A stretch of DNA of 64,000 bases. It comes from Selaginella tamariscina. Lineage: Eukaryota; Streptophyta; Lycopodiopsida; Selaginellales; Selaginellaceae. The notes under the pieces were generated by a model, which saw nothing but the letters and a program-made list of their open reading frames with translations, was not told where the DNA came from and did no database searches. The position numbers were made by a program, and so were the translations under genes. Positions 44,537 through 57,751 of this stretch are shown here, in pieces. The stretch is from contig PUQB01000078.1 in NCBI GenBank assembly GCA_003024785.1, forward strand, positions 310,001-374,000. The letters run 5' to 3'. The first letter of the stretch is position 1; every line of letters starts with the position of its first letter.

Positions 44537-47500
44537 CTAAGCGTTATAGTGCTGCCTCATAGGTTTGGACATATGTGACGTGATAAACCGCGAGTAAAGC
44601 CCTCCTTTCTCCATAAGCATGTTATGAGGCCCTTTGATCAAGAACACAATTAATCACTTGCTAACTTACAACTAAATATTAAACTAACCTTCTTCGACTA
44701 TCCTTCCATCGTGTAGAACCGCAACCTTGTCCACCTATACAGTTAATACTTCAACGGTTAGTATGTTCATATAGTAACTTAGTTACACGACAGTGCTTTC
44801 TGTACCTACTTATATTAAATAAGAAACGATACATTACACACCCATGGAAAGAGACTGACATCGAGAATAGCATACATCTCATATTCCCTAACGTATACAC
44901 GTACACGCATGTACCTTCTTCAGCATTGCCATGCGGTGTGCGATGACAATGGTTGTTTGTTTGCCGAGAATGAGAGTGCCAGAGCTTCTTGAACGACTCG
45001 GCTTGATTCACTTTCAACTGCAGAGCTTGCCTCATCTAGTAGAAGTATAGGGGCGTTCTTAAGTACCTGCATTAGTATAAAATCTCAAGTAAAAGCTATA
45101 AAACGAACACGCACACTAAAATATATACACAAATATATGGTATATCACTATTTAAATACCCAGAGCACATCACGCCAGACAACAGGTAATTTAAGAACTA
45201 TTCAGACCCCCAACCCTGTTCAGTTTAAAGGCTTACCACTCTTGCAATGGCTATTCTTTGCTTTTGTCCTGCTGTTAACTCCACTCCTCTCATTCCTATG
45301 TGCGTGTCATATCCATGTGGAAGCCCGCTTATAAATTGATGAGCATTTGCTAAAAGCACCATATAACAGAGACAATAAGCACTTAACATATAGTGTGAAA
45401 CAATCTATATTAAGGAGATGAGTGAGAGAGAGAGAGAGAGAGTACCAATTCTTGCTGCCTCTTTCATTTCAGATTCAGTTGCATTCCGCTTTGCATAGAT
45501 AATATTCTCCCGGATCGTTGTTGAAAATAGAACTGGCTCCTACATAAAGAATATTATTAATCTACTATTGATGTATATCTTGCTGTCGTAGATATATTAA
45601 GTACACGTCGAAATACACAGGTGAACTAATGTACGCAAACATTATTACATAGTGATTAATTATGAATACCTGTTGAACGAGTCCCATGTTGCTTCGTAGC
45701 CACCGTAGATTAAAGCTCTTAATATCTTTGCCATCTAATATAACAGACCCTTCAATAGGGTCATAAAATCTCTCTATCAACGAGATCACTGTACTTTTCC
45801 CAGACCCCGATAATCCCACAATAGCAACTGTCTGGCCACCTGCAAATGGTTCTCATTATAAACTTTATTGATATGTGTTTTACAATAGACTATGTGTATA
45901 AACACCTGAATATATGTATACACACATGCACATCATGTATTTGTGCGTTTCAAAAAGAAGCTTCAATTGTATATATATACTTATATTCATGCTTGCTTCT
46001 CATATCATTTCTAGCGTACTATAAGAATATGACTATAGAAACGGTACATTATGATAGGACTATATATATTGTGCGAATGTCTTATGTTTGATGCAAATAT
46101 ACCTGTAGCCTTTAAGTTGAAGTCCTTGAGTATGAGGGCCTCTGGCCTGGTGGGGTACCTAAAGTCGACGTGACGAAACTCTATTGTGCCAAAGATGTTA
46201 GGTGGCTTTAAACCCGCTGAGTCATCTGAGTCTATTGTTGGCTTGCGGTCAATTATACGAAATACAGAACGCAGTGAATCTCTCCTCTTCAATATATACG
46301 GTGCCAGACCTGCATTAGTAAGCTGTGCTTTAGTCTCTAGTTTACACACATCACATTCACACACACACACACACCCACACGTGCGTGTGAGAGAGAGATC
46401 AGCTTACCGAAAGGCTCCACGAGTGCAAACGTGGCAAATGTAAAACAGCAAAGGACTTGATAATGTCTGTGAGTCTCCCCTCATGGTGCTTCAAAACACG
46501 AAGTCCGTACCATAGTACAAACGCATTGGAACCAAAAAGTACAAACTGGGATAAGCCGAAGGATATTCCCTTAAGCTGGCCACGGAGGAAGATACGCCCC
46601 TGTAGTCTTTTCAGCTGGTCTTTGTACAGTTGAACTACTTTGTCACCCGCTGTGAATGATGCTATTGTGTATATGTTCCGTACTGCATCCTCTATCACTA
46701 GGGCTGCCTTTCCATGCCATCTCCGTACATCCCCTGAGAATCCCATCACCCACATTCTCTGCAATGACAAACGTTTCAAGATGCCCGTACTCCTCTCTCT
46801 TTCTATGTGTGTGTGTGTATGTATACATATACTTAGAGAGAGAGAGAGAACCTGAAAGATAGCAGAAACAATGAGAAGAGGAATAGTGGCAAGAGCAAGG
46901 ACCCCAACACGCCATTGTAAAAGTGTTGTTAGCAAAATGGTCACGAGAACCGCAGCAGTGTCTTGAATGATTATGGATAACCTGTTGCTAAAAGCCGCCC
47001 TCACAAAGGTAGCATCGTTAGCCAATTGTATTGACAGCGCCTCTGTGCTGTTTTCATCTTTGTCAAACCACCCAATTTCATTCCGTAAAATTGCTGAAAG
47101 CATTTACGTGAGTAAACAAGCGTAGGCATGTGTGTGTTGTATCTGTGTACGTCTCTTTATGTGGATGTTAAATTATTGAAAAGGTTACTAAGGGTATACA
47201 TAAACTGTGCACATTATGTATCTCTTATAAAAATGTATAGAAGTATCTTTATATCAAAAATTTAGGATATAGTGTGGTTACTGTGTATTGTGACTCACCT
47301 GAAAACATCAGCCTACGAACACGTTCGGTCATCTTTTCTCCCATGATACCAAAGTAGAAATGTTGTAAGAAGTTAACGAAGACAGTCAGGATTCCCATGC
47401 CAGCCACAAACACGCACCATCTGTATACACCATGCTTGCTGTGCCTGTCTTGGTTTGATAGTAATATTGGGCGGCTTGCACTGTGAAGAATGCAAGTAAT

Positions 47501-50500
47501 GGATTGAACGAGCCAAATAATGCTGCACCTATGCTGCCAAAGAATGCGTATATCCATTCTGGGCCACTTAACTGTGCTAGCCTCCAATAACTGGGCTTGT
47601 TCTCCAGCTTCTCGCCTGTAATACAATCAGATGTTTGCTAATGTTCATATTGTTACGCATGTACATCGTATTATACTTATACATAAACAACTAAAACACA
47701 CGCAAGTTGTGTATATGGCTTGCCTATATATACATATAGTAAACATAACACTACACTACACTACACAACATACGAAGTTCATTGTGTGACTTATTATAGT
47801 GGGATAAAATTTATATACCACTAAACAACACAGAGAATTAGTGAACTAAATATCGGATACAGGACTATATATACCACTATACTGCTAAACTGTTAATTAA
47901 AATAGAAGTACATCTATATATGAGAGATACTAAAGAGAAACTGTATGATATTAACCTACCATATATAAATTATAAAAATAAAAACTAAAGCAGAATTATA
48001 CATAATAAGAAAAGAAAAGATCACAACCCCAAAGTAGAAAGATTAATCATATAATATATGATGTATTCAAGTTTGAATAGTAGAAAAAGATATATCGCTT
48101 AGTAGATCGCATTCTGCGTGCATGCTCACATACACACAGAGGTCCACTTCTCACCCACCAAGTTAAGAGACTCACTATAAAAAACAGAATGTACTATGTA
48201 CTACTAGCAAAAACTAAAACTGGACAAGGAGAAGAGATGAATTTCCCGTATATTCTAGTGTAATCAGCCAAAAGGTTTACACTCACGTATCATATAAATA
48301 TGTGTAATGATTACCTTCAGCAGCAGAAGCGGAAATGGCTTCTTCTAACTCCACAAGCTGTGAAATGGATCGGCTGAATGTCTTTGAATGTGATCGCTCG
48401 TTCTTTGGATCTGACGTTAAGAGTGGTGAAACTGGTGATTCAGGGTCTTTAGTTAATGGTATTTGTTGCAGGTTATGCAAATCCAGCTTTGGCAAACTCC
48501 TTTCTGCATAATGTTTCCGTTGGTTATATATGTACTGTAATATAACGTTCTAGTACATATAAATATAAAAAGCAGTTCTAGACTACCCAGACATGCATAC
48601 ATGAAAAGCGTCTATATGTGTCGTTTTGTTAGATAACACACACACACACACACACGCAAGAATATCAGAATCAGTACCTTCTTTAAGACTTCCAGATTCC
48701 AGCTGCTTGCTGTCTTCAGATGCCGGGCTAGGTACTTGAGGAGGAGAGCTATGAACAGTGTTAAACTCAGCATATCGTAATCCATTCTGTGTTTGCACTG
48801 ACGATGAACGCACCAACCGAGGGGATGCGTGATGGGCACTCCCTGTCTCTCTAAAGCTTCTATTGCTCCTGCAAAATAATGAATTTACATATACACAGCC
48901 ACTAGTACACATACACGCATACATATATAGATATATATAACTACTTACCAAGGAATTGCTCTAGCTGTTTCTTCTAGGCGGCAAAGTCCTGCATAAGAGC
49001 CATCTGCGTTCATGAGTTCTTCATGTGTTCCAATCTCAACAAGCTGGCCCTCTTCAATAACAGCAATAGCATCAACATTCCGGATATTCGCCAGTCGATG
49101 AGCAACGATCAATGTAGTGCGTCCCAATATCAGTATGTCCAACGCCTCTTGAACAACTCTTTCTGCTTGTGGATCAAGATTGCTGCATTAAACGACTTTT
49201 GTTAACTTATAAAACAGGCCTTAGTTGATATAACTGGCTTTATATATATACGTACATTTAATGAGACTTTGAGATATAGTAAGCCTCTCTCATATGTATA
49301 TATGTCTGTATAAACGTGAAAATTTATATAATCGTAGCTACACATGTATACGATCATCTACACACACTATATGTATGTGTATTAATGCATGGTATACACC
49401 CTAATTACATACAAACAAGTAACTGCAGTATGTGTCATATATGCTTATCATGTACATATGCATTAACTAATACCTAATAACTATAAGATTGATTAAGTAC
49501 CTCGTAGCTTCATCGAGAAGAATGATTGCTGGATTCTTCAGAACAGCTCTTGCAATTGCCAGCTTGAGTTTCATTTCCTCGGAGAGAATCAAACCACCAT
49601 CACCAATCTGCATGTAAGAACTATCACTAAGCATTAAGTGTTTTCAAAGTAAATTAATCTACCATATACTTATGAGTACCTTATGTCCAACATATATGAA
49701 GCTTTCAAAGAATGAGTGACTTACAAGTATCAAATTTTCAATTAGAAAACGTATCTAAGTACATAATAGAAGCATATGGTACAGATCTATCATATACATA
49801 CATATGTCCACACATGTATCAAGTTTTCAAATACTGCGCGAGATAATAAACTACATCGAGTTTTAAATAACGCGTGCAGACTCAAATATGTAAATGTCAC
49901 TTGACGATGAAGTTGTTATGTTATGCGTATTCATGGACTTATGGATTTTTATACAATCATCACTATTAAGTACACACATATATACGATGTAATTCATATA
50001 TATACACATCACATGTACCTGTATCTTATATACAAAATAAAGAAGCAATATCCTCACCAATGTATTGTATCCAAACGGCAAAGAGCTGATGAAAGCATGT
50101 GCATGTGCAGTCTTTGCAGCTTCTTCAACATCATCCATGCTGGCATTTGTCCGACCATACAGAATATTCTCTTTGATGCTGGAGGCCAATAATGCAGGTT
50201 CGGGGCTAACCAATCCAATTTGACTTCTAAGCCATGTCAGCTGAAGGTTTCTCACGTTTTCCCCATCCAAAACTACCTCACCTGTATAATTATACATGTT
50301 ATTACGTCTGCACGCACAAACACAGACACGTATAGTGGGCTATGATTTTATGGTGGCTGCAATAATGTATTATTACATAAAGCAGGCGCACATACGCACA
50401 CATAGATATGTGTGTGGACACCTGTTACTTGAAATGCTGCTAAACAGTCCCATATCAATTCTTGTATATGTACCTTATATATAGTACACACAAAAGTATA

Positions 50501-53042
50501 TAATGTGGCATCATGTATAACAAACCACACGTGTATGTTGCATTCTTAGTTATCCATAATATTTTGTAGTAGTGTGATATACCCATTTAAATTTCGTGTA
50601 CGTAGCAGAAAGATCAAACTATCTAGCGTATACCTATATGCAGTGCATTAAATGCGTATCTGTATCTATGCATATGCCTATACATACACTTCATCTAGAT
50701 GATGTCCTTGTTTGATCCATACATAATTATAACTCCGTTTCTACTAGCATATCTGTTATGCACTATATATGACTCACCTAGTGTCGGATCGTAAAAACGA
50801 AGAATAAGTGCCAGAATGCTGCTTTTACCAGCCCCATTGCTTCCCACAAGGGCCATAGTTTTCTTTGATGCTATTTGAAGATACAAACCGCTGAGAATAG
50901 GTACATCGGGACGCGAAGGATAGCTAAAGTACACATTTCGAAGCTCAAGATTACCCTGAACATTCGAGAGAATCTTCCCTTGTTGTGTGTTAGTAACTGT
51001 TCTCTCTATAACGTCATATAATCTGTATGCTGCCACCTTGCTCTGTTCAAACGCGTGGAAGTTCGTAGCTGCTTGGTTCAAGCCCCTGTTACAGAGCCCC
51101 GATGTTATATATACATAACTATCGACAAGCACATACAGACATATAAATCAATGTGTATGTTTGCATATACATATCGATGCTACTATGTCTCACATGGAGT
51201 TATGTATTGCAATGCATGAATAGAAGACAGAAAGATGATATTGGCTCTATTGTATTTATGATTTAAAATTATGGATACATCGACGTATGAATTTTCTATA
51301 TGCGTATGTGTTATATGTAGTTATATCAGTGAATATATAAATATGGACCAAGTGTGTGTGGGCATTCGTGCACTTTAGGTCATGTATGTATGTTTGTGTA
51401 TACCCATATGTGTATGTATTTCTAGATATAAAACTAGACTTGTTTTACTTACAGTCCGCTGAGGATTATCGCAAATGCTGCAACAATTACTTCACCACCT
51501 GTAGCATCTCCCCTGTGAACAAGTATTCGTCCAAACCAAATCTGCAAAGCGCAAGAGCAGATTGCAAGCCCGTATATGAATCCTAAGCCAATCCCCTGTA
51601 CGAGACTAATCTTCACACCATATCCAAGCGTTGTTTGAAGCGCACTCGCATAAAGATGTTTAACCAGCGTCTCGTTTGCGAATGCGTATATAGTCCGAAC
51701 GTACGCTATCGCCTGCATAATCACTTTATCTTACTAAACTCAAAATACACGCATCATAATACATCCAGTTTTGGCATATATAAACAGAAGCACACGTTTT
51801 TCAGCACAATGTAATGAAGCCAAAGTACTATATTTATCCCAACTTAAACATATAGTCGTTATCTATCCTATCAAACCGTGGTACTTAGTTTGTCATATGT
51901 CAATATGAGTTACAGTAGTCTAATATGATATTATTACAGGCAGAAGCCTCATGAGATATAAAACCATGTCAGCATCACAATAGTTACGTTCCGATTAATA
52001 ATGTATTATACACGATATAATATCTATTACGTGATAACAATAAGAAAATGAAAGTTTACCTGTTCTGCAATACTTGCAGCTTCAGAGTATGCATCTTGAA
52101 CACTTTCAGCGAGCTTGTGCAAAATGATGTTTGAAACAGCTCCAGCAACCACTATTAAAGGCCCAGTAGCTAATGTCATCAATGCTATCTCCCAACAGTT
52201 GACAAATCCTACTGCAAGCCCACCTATGAAGGTTGCCATGTTGTGTACATAGTGGCTCACCTATCACATAAGTACACAATCAACACATGTTTATGTATAG
52301 CGTGTAAACAGACCTTCTCCCCGATAGTGTACTGAATAAGCAGGACATCATTTGATACTTGGTTTACAATATCTCCATTGCTTGCGTAACTATCAAAGAA
52401 TCCCATGTCCTGGTTAAGTAGCACTTGTAGATATTTCGACCTCATAACTGATGACTGCCTTTCCGCAGTTAACAACCAACAGGAAACCTCTGCAAAACAT
52501 TCATTAGATACCTACATCATCGTGTTGTATGTACGTATGTGTATATGTAACATAACTAGATAACGACTTACGTATCCAGCCGGAAACCAACACAACTCCC
52601 GCAATGTAAAGAATGACGAGCACGTACTGCAAGCACACGTTTAGTATGAATAGACATATATACATATGTTGAAGTACCTGTTTTAAATCATCGTAAGCGT
52701 CTTGCGGACTGCTTCTGAAGCGGTAAAGATTGAGAATTTTCCCGAAAAAGTGGAGATAAACGGGCAATGCGGCACCATGGGCAGCTGCCGCAATCGTCCC
52801 GAGTAACATGAGAAGCCAATCTGCAGCATTTGCATAAGCAAAGAGCTTGAAGAAGGAAACTGCGACCTGGGAGAGCTCTATATCCTCGACTTCTTCTTCC
52901 AGTTCTTCGTCATCGACGGGTATGGCGTCCGCACCGGCATCCAAGTACGGGGATGGCGATTCTGGCGGCTCGGAGACTTCCGAAACAGGCGTCAGTGGCT
53001 GTATATGTGAGGAGACCATCCGAATAAACCCTTGTTCAACAT
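44537..53042 (-). CDS. ABCB20: Full-size ABC transporter, subfamily B (ABCB6/ABCB20-like), 21 exons
   Basis: Exons run from 53042-52678 to 44631-44537; others include 52489-52314, 52260-52060, 51712-51453, 51085-50778, 50281-50058, 49607-49501, 49182-48949, 47615-47299, 47093-46852, 46758-46408, 46309-46103, 45839-45670, 45066-44915. Architecture is TMD-NBD-linker-TMD-NBD. The N-terminus [17 protein letters not shown] and linker [19 protein letters not shown] match Arabidopsis ABCB6/ABCB20, exporters linked to auxin transport. NBD1 has Walker [10 protein letters not shown], signature position LSEEM and Pro in the Q-loop (VSPEPAL). NBD2 has [22 protein letters not shown] and VIAHRM. Base-level frame breaks lie after GWSP (~53012), in the second TMD (~47440), at 46442-46445 (A-run one short) and ~44990. 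Conserved sequence continues on both sides of each. Confidence 0.9.
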
Positions 53043-53239
53043 TCTTACGTCGATCCTGTCAAGGAATGCAGATTTTTCTTCATTTCCTGTGTCTTCTGTC
53101 CCTAAAACCTCAAGTCCGCCTATGGGATAACCGAGACGCTCGAAATCCTGGCCCTGAACACGCCTAAACCACGAAATCCAGTCCGAGAAGCTAAAATTCA
53201 TCGGAATTTCATGTGCCGCGTTCTAATAAGAAATAACTT

Positions 53240-53580
53240 TGCCGCCTCAGCGGCCGCATTGCCGCCTAGCGAATCTACAGTGGGGGAACCTGGAAAACAC
53301 CGATTTTTCTACGAATTTTCGCGATTAACCCTACCTCACCGAACACTGGCGCTTCAGCAGTATACAGTCAAATCGAGTAGCAAAACCTGGAAAACACCGA
53401 TTTTCTACAGACTTCCCTGAAAATACCCTACCTGCGCACCGATTTCTAGCAACAACACTAAGATTTTTAAACCTTGAGCGGCCGCATTGCCTGGAGCGAA
53501 ATGAGGCAGCGGAATCAAATGCGAGAAAGGGATGCTTCGACAGATTTTCTACCTGTGTGAGGATTTCCAGTAAAACCTGA
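53240..53580 (-). repeat. Repeated segments in the ABCB leader
   Basis: CCTGGAAAACACCGATTTT followed by CTAC occurs at 53289 and 53386, 97 bp apart, each followed about 35 bp later by ACCCTACCT. GCGGCCGCATTGCC occurs at 53250 and 53478. A weaker third copy lies near 53538. The region is upstream of the ABCB start codon and GC-rich compared with its surroundings. Confidence 0.7.
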
Positions 53581-54152
53581 AGCTTCAAACACCACAGTCT
53601 GTAGCCCTCTGTCGCATTCTTGGAGCTCCTCTCGCCATTGCGCTTTTAACAACCCTAGATTCAAGGGCGCATTTTTTAGAAAGTTGATCGTACATTTCTA
53701 CTGAGGCTTAGAAATTCGTGTGGTGGTCCGTATGCAGGAGAGCCGTCCGATCCGAATGCCGATCCTCGGCATAGACGCTGACACGTGGACGTCTTGACCG
53801 CCCACCTGCCTAGTCAAACCACTTGTGCTTAGGTACCGTGATGCTTTTGACCCTTACATAAGAATATTACGTTCTTTTGAAATCATGCTTTTACTGCTTC
53901 CCGTTTGTTAAACATGCAATCAGTGGAATTGACAGAGAATATTTAACATTTAAATTAATAAGACTTTAAATATACACAATTATTAATTAGTTAAAAAAGA
54001 AAAATTATAAAATGCCCTGAAAGTCTTACAAACCGCTTGAATGCGAAACAACTTTGAATCTGTGCAACAAGAAGACTTTAGCCATAAGAATTCATAAATT
54101 AAGTTACCTCGATTTAACAAAACAAAGCTTACGAATTAAGCATGGATTTAAT
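53581..54152. other. Intergenic: ABCB promoter and RsfS 3' end
   Basis: 53581-53850 is balanced in composition, like a promoter or leader of the ABCB gene. 53850-54152 is AT-rich and should contain the RsfS 3' UTR. No gene was seen. Confidence 0.5.
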
Positions 54153-55388
54153 TTAATTTAATCTTGTTAATTCTTCATTAAAGCTATCGCGACTGGTCGT
54201 CTTCTCCGGTACAAAAGGCAACTCCACAACAGGCGCATTTGCATAAAACTCCTCTAAATTATAATATTCCCTTTGTGCAGGCAAAAAGATGTGTACAACC
54301 ACGTCCCCTATGTCACCAACGAATATTACTTAAACAAATTAATTAATGAGTTAAAAAAAACATTTAGATATTAATTAAAATTTAAATAAATTTAACTAAT
54401 TAGAACATTACTTAATAAAGTTTAAATATCTTACTTACCAAAATCTATAAGTGTCCAGGAAGACGGCTTGTCCCCTTTCTTCGGGATCTTATTAAACTGC
54501 TCTAGTGCAATGTCTTCCATTCTTCCACTGTATGCATTATTTGTGATACAATAAACTATGTAAGATAATATAAAACGTAATACACACAAATACCTATACA
54601 AACAACCACTTAGATTCTAGCATGACGTGTGTAAGTGCTTATCCGTATGTATGTATATTATATAGAAAACCGTAACGCACACGCACACGCACGCAAACAC
54701 ACTTACGCTATTGCATTAAGTTGAGGCATTGAAAATGCGGAAGCAAGGATGAAATAGCGAGCCCAGTAAATCAGTGGTTTAACATGCAAAACTTTTTATA
54801 TCAACAGCTTTCACTTCATTTGCTACCTTCGCCAACGCTATAGCCACTGCACTATGCAAAAGAACGCATTACAGTGTGTACGTGTGCGTGCGCACGCGCA
54901 TGTGTGTGTGAGTGAGTGAGACGTTAAACTTGGTTAGTTTAAGAACTAACTTACTAGATAAGGCTTCAGCATCAGCGTCCATGTCATTTGCAGCTGTATT
55001 TCTAGGCTCAGGATCTGATCTTAACACATTTCCCTGCTCCTCCATTAAAGCATCAATTTCTTCATTGCTTAATACATCAACATCAACATTGTCCTATAAA
55101 ACAGAACATTAAATAAATGTTGATTAATGGTATCATTAGCTTAATTACCTCATCTTCTTCTCCGTCATCAAACTCACTAAAATCAACATCTTCTTCTTCA
55201 TCCTGCGCTTGCGAATCAGACGCCATCACCTGCCAAACCCTAATCTGTCTTCGCTCAAATGCCAATTTCAATCTGCAACACGCGGATTTCTGCAAAATAC
55301 CTCGTCGCAACACATGAAAATCCCTCCTCCTGGAGACCAATTCATGCCCAAATACCCCCAGAGGCCGTCCACACTGAACAAGCGCCAT
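54153..55388 (-). CDS. RSFS: Ribosomal silencing factor RsfS / Iojap, organelle type, 5 exons
   Basis: Exons: 55388-55149, 55093-54955, 54846-54707, 54527-54439, 54307-54153. The N-terminal ~55 residues are Arg-rich and transit-peptide-like; an acidic stretch follows (QDEEEDVDFSEFDDGEEDE). The DUF143/Iojap domain has KVANEVKAVDIKVLHVKPLI, YFILASAFSMPQLNAI, GDKPSSWTLIDFGDVVVHIF and YYNLEEFYANAPVVELPF. RsfS binds ribosomal protein L14 on the large subunit and blocks joining with the small one; the plant protein works in plastids. Exon 3 holds one extra A in an A5 run (between DIK and VLH), which breaks the literal frame, while phases on both sides require 139 rather than 140 nt. It shares a 65-bp upstream region with the divergent PPR gene. 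Confidence 0.9.
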
Positions 55389-55453
55389 TAAACCCTACTA
55401 GCTTATCCATAAACCACTAAACCCTTAATAGGGTTTAGGGTTTTGGTTAAGCC
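55389..55453. promoter_or_regulatory. 65-bp bidirectional promoter with palindromic telo-box
   Basis: Start codons of RsfS (-) and the PPR gene (+) are 65 bp apart, so at least one transcription start lies here or within the partner's first exon. CTAAACCC-TTAATA-GGGTTTAG at 55417-55438 is a perfect 8-bp-arm inverted repeat of the telo-box core, symmetrical for both genes. A second TAGGGTTT follows at 55437. Confidence 0.6.
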
Positions 55454-57751
55454 ATGGAAGCAGTACATCTCTCGAAACCGCATATAATGTCCGAAATAAA
55501 GAAATGTGGAGCCTCCAGAGACTTACTGAGGGGAAGAGAGCTTCACTCTCAAGCAATGAACAGCAACCTTACATCGGACTTATACTTGGTAAACACCATT
55601 ATCAGTATGTATTCCAAATGTGGGAGCATGGCAGACGCACAGAGTGTGTTCAACAACATGGTTCATCGCGATATTGTATCGTGGAATTGCCTTATCCAAG
55701 GTAATCTGTGTGTATACATATGTGCAAAGTATTGACTTATGTATATATATATCAAGGATATGCAACAAATGGGAAATGTGAGATAGCTCTGGAGTTGTTT
55801 GATCAAGTTAAAAACCGCTTAAAACCAGATGACAGAACATACACTGCCGCATTAAGCGCCTGTGCTAGTTTAGTATCTAAACAAGATGGTGAACTGCAGA
55901 AGTGGTTGGACAAGGCAAGGGATATACATGAGAGCAGCGGATATCACACTGTTTATATGCAGAGTATACTTATAAGTATATATGCTATGTGCAGGAGAAT
56001 GAAGGAGGCACAGGAGATATTCGAGAATATGAGAAACCCAGATGTGGTTACATGGACAGCACTTCTACAGGGATACGTGGAGAATGGGGAGAACGAGCGA
56101 GCAGTAGAGATTTTCAGAGATATGAAAAGGATAGTAAAACCTGATACTAGAGCTTATTGTATGGCAATAACAGCTTGCGCAAACAAGAGATGGATAGAGA
56201 AAGGAAAGGCTATATACACAGAAGCCGTAGAAAGACGATGTACTGATACTTTCATGGAGAACGTGGTGATGAATATGTACTGTAAGTGTGGGATCATGGT
56301 GGAAGCGAAGAGAGTTTTTAAGAGAATGGTTAAACCTGATGTTGTTTCGTGGAACACACTTATACAGGGATACGTGGAGAACGGGCAGAGTGAGCTTGCG
56401 TTGGAAGCTTTCGAAGGCATGAAGAGTGTTGAACCAGATGCCCGAACTTACCTTTCGGCACTAACTGCTTGTTTGGGCTTAGCAAGAAAGAAGTCCTCTC
56501 GTTTGCTCATGGTACGCACTAAGGACGAGAGAGATCTGGATACGAGATGCATCAGTAAGGGGAAGGATATATACGTGAGAGCGGTGAGGAACAAGTGTGA
56601 AAACCGGGTTTTCCTTGATAATGTGATGATCAGTGTGTATTCAAGCTGTGGTGAGATGGGGGAAGCCCGGAAAGTTTTCGATGGAATGAGTACACGCGAT
56701 GTTGTATCGTGGAACTCTTTGATGCAAGGATACGTGGAGAACGAGGAGAGTGAGCTAGCTCTGGAGACATTTGAGGATATGAAGGAATGTGCTCCGGATT
56801 CTCGGACGTACCTCATTGCAATAACTGCCTGTGGTGCTCTATGTGAAGCGGGTTCTACTTGGCTTGAGAACGGTGAAGCTCTATACCAGCAGGCAGTGCG
56901 TAACAAGTGTTGTAATTACATGCATGATACCGCACTTTTAGATATGTATGTCAAATGTAAGAAGATGGTTCGTGCACGTGAAGTCTTTGAGAGCATGTCC
57001 CAGCGCGATGTAGCGGCGTGGAACTGCCTCATCCAGGGATACGTGGAGAATGGGGAAGACGAGATGGCGTTGGATTCTTTTTCTCGGATGGATATCGGGC
57101 CGAATTCTTTAACTCTTGTTGTCTCATTGAAGGCTTGTGGGAATGTGTTATCGGTTGAGAAGGGAAAGATGTTGCATTATGAGATTTACGTTCGAGGTTT
57201 CGAGAAGGATACAGTGGTTACGTCTTGTTTAGTGGATTTATGGGAAATGTGGGAGATTAGGAGATGCAAAGCTTGTTTTCGACTCTGTAACTGTGGAAGA
57301 TACTTGGTCGTGGAACAGTTTGATATAGGATATAGCCAACAAGGAAACCTTGTACAAGCTTATGGAACGTTTGTGTGCATGACTGAACAAGGAGTGACTC
57401 CTAATGGAGTCACCTTTGTTCATGTTTTGTTCGCGTGTAGTCATGGTGGAGCAACTGAGAGGGAAGGAGTGTTTTGATGAGATGCAGGGGAAGTATGGGA
57501 TTATACCAGATATAGAACATTATAATTGTGTGATTGATATGCTTGGGAGAGGAAATTATTTGGATGAAGCTATGAAGATTGTGGAAAATATGCATATTAA
57601 ACCAGATGCTGTGACGTGGAAGACTATCTTGGCGGCTTGTCAGAAGTGGAATAACCCTGTGATTGGGGGTTTGGCATATGAGTCCTTGTTGAAGATGGGT
57701 GAGCAGGATGATTCAACTTATGTGTTGATGGGAAATGCTATAGCTAATTAA
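55454..57751 (+). CDS. PPR protein, PLS-like class, one short intron, three frame changes
   Basis: Exon 1 is 55454-55700; a 56-bp intron (GT at 55701, AG at 55755-55756) joins CLIQG to YATNGK. Exon 2 runs to 57751. Repeats follow a regular order with IVSWNCLIQGYATNG, DVVTWTALLQGYVENGE, DVVSWNTLIQGYVENG and DVVSWNSLMQGYVENEE alternating with L-type repeats (DTRAYCMAITACA). The end has CVIDMLGRGNYLDEAMKIV, DAVTWKTILAAC and a short E-like tail; no DYW domain. Organelle RNA binding is inferred from family. Frame changes lie near 57240 and 57327, which cancel, leaving ~85 bp out of frame where GKCGRLGDAK would be expected. A third near 57460 would end the literal frame at 57477. Unusually many indels at this end could mean decay or assembly error. 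Confidence 0.82.
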
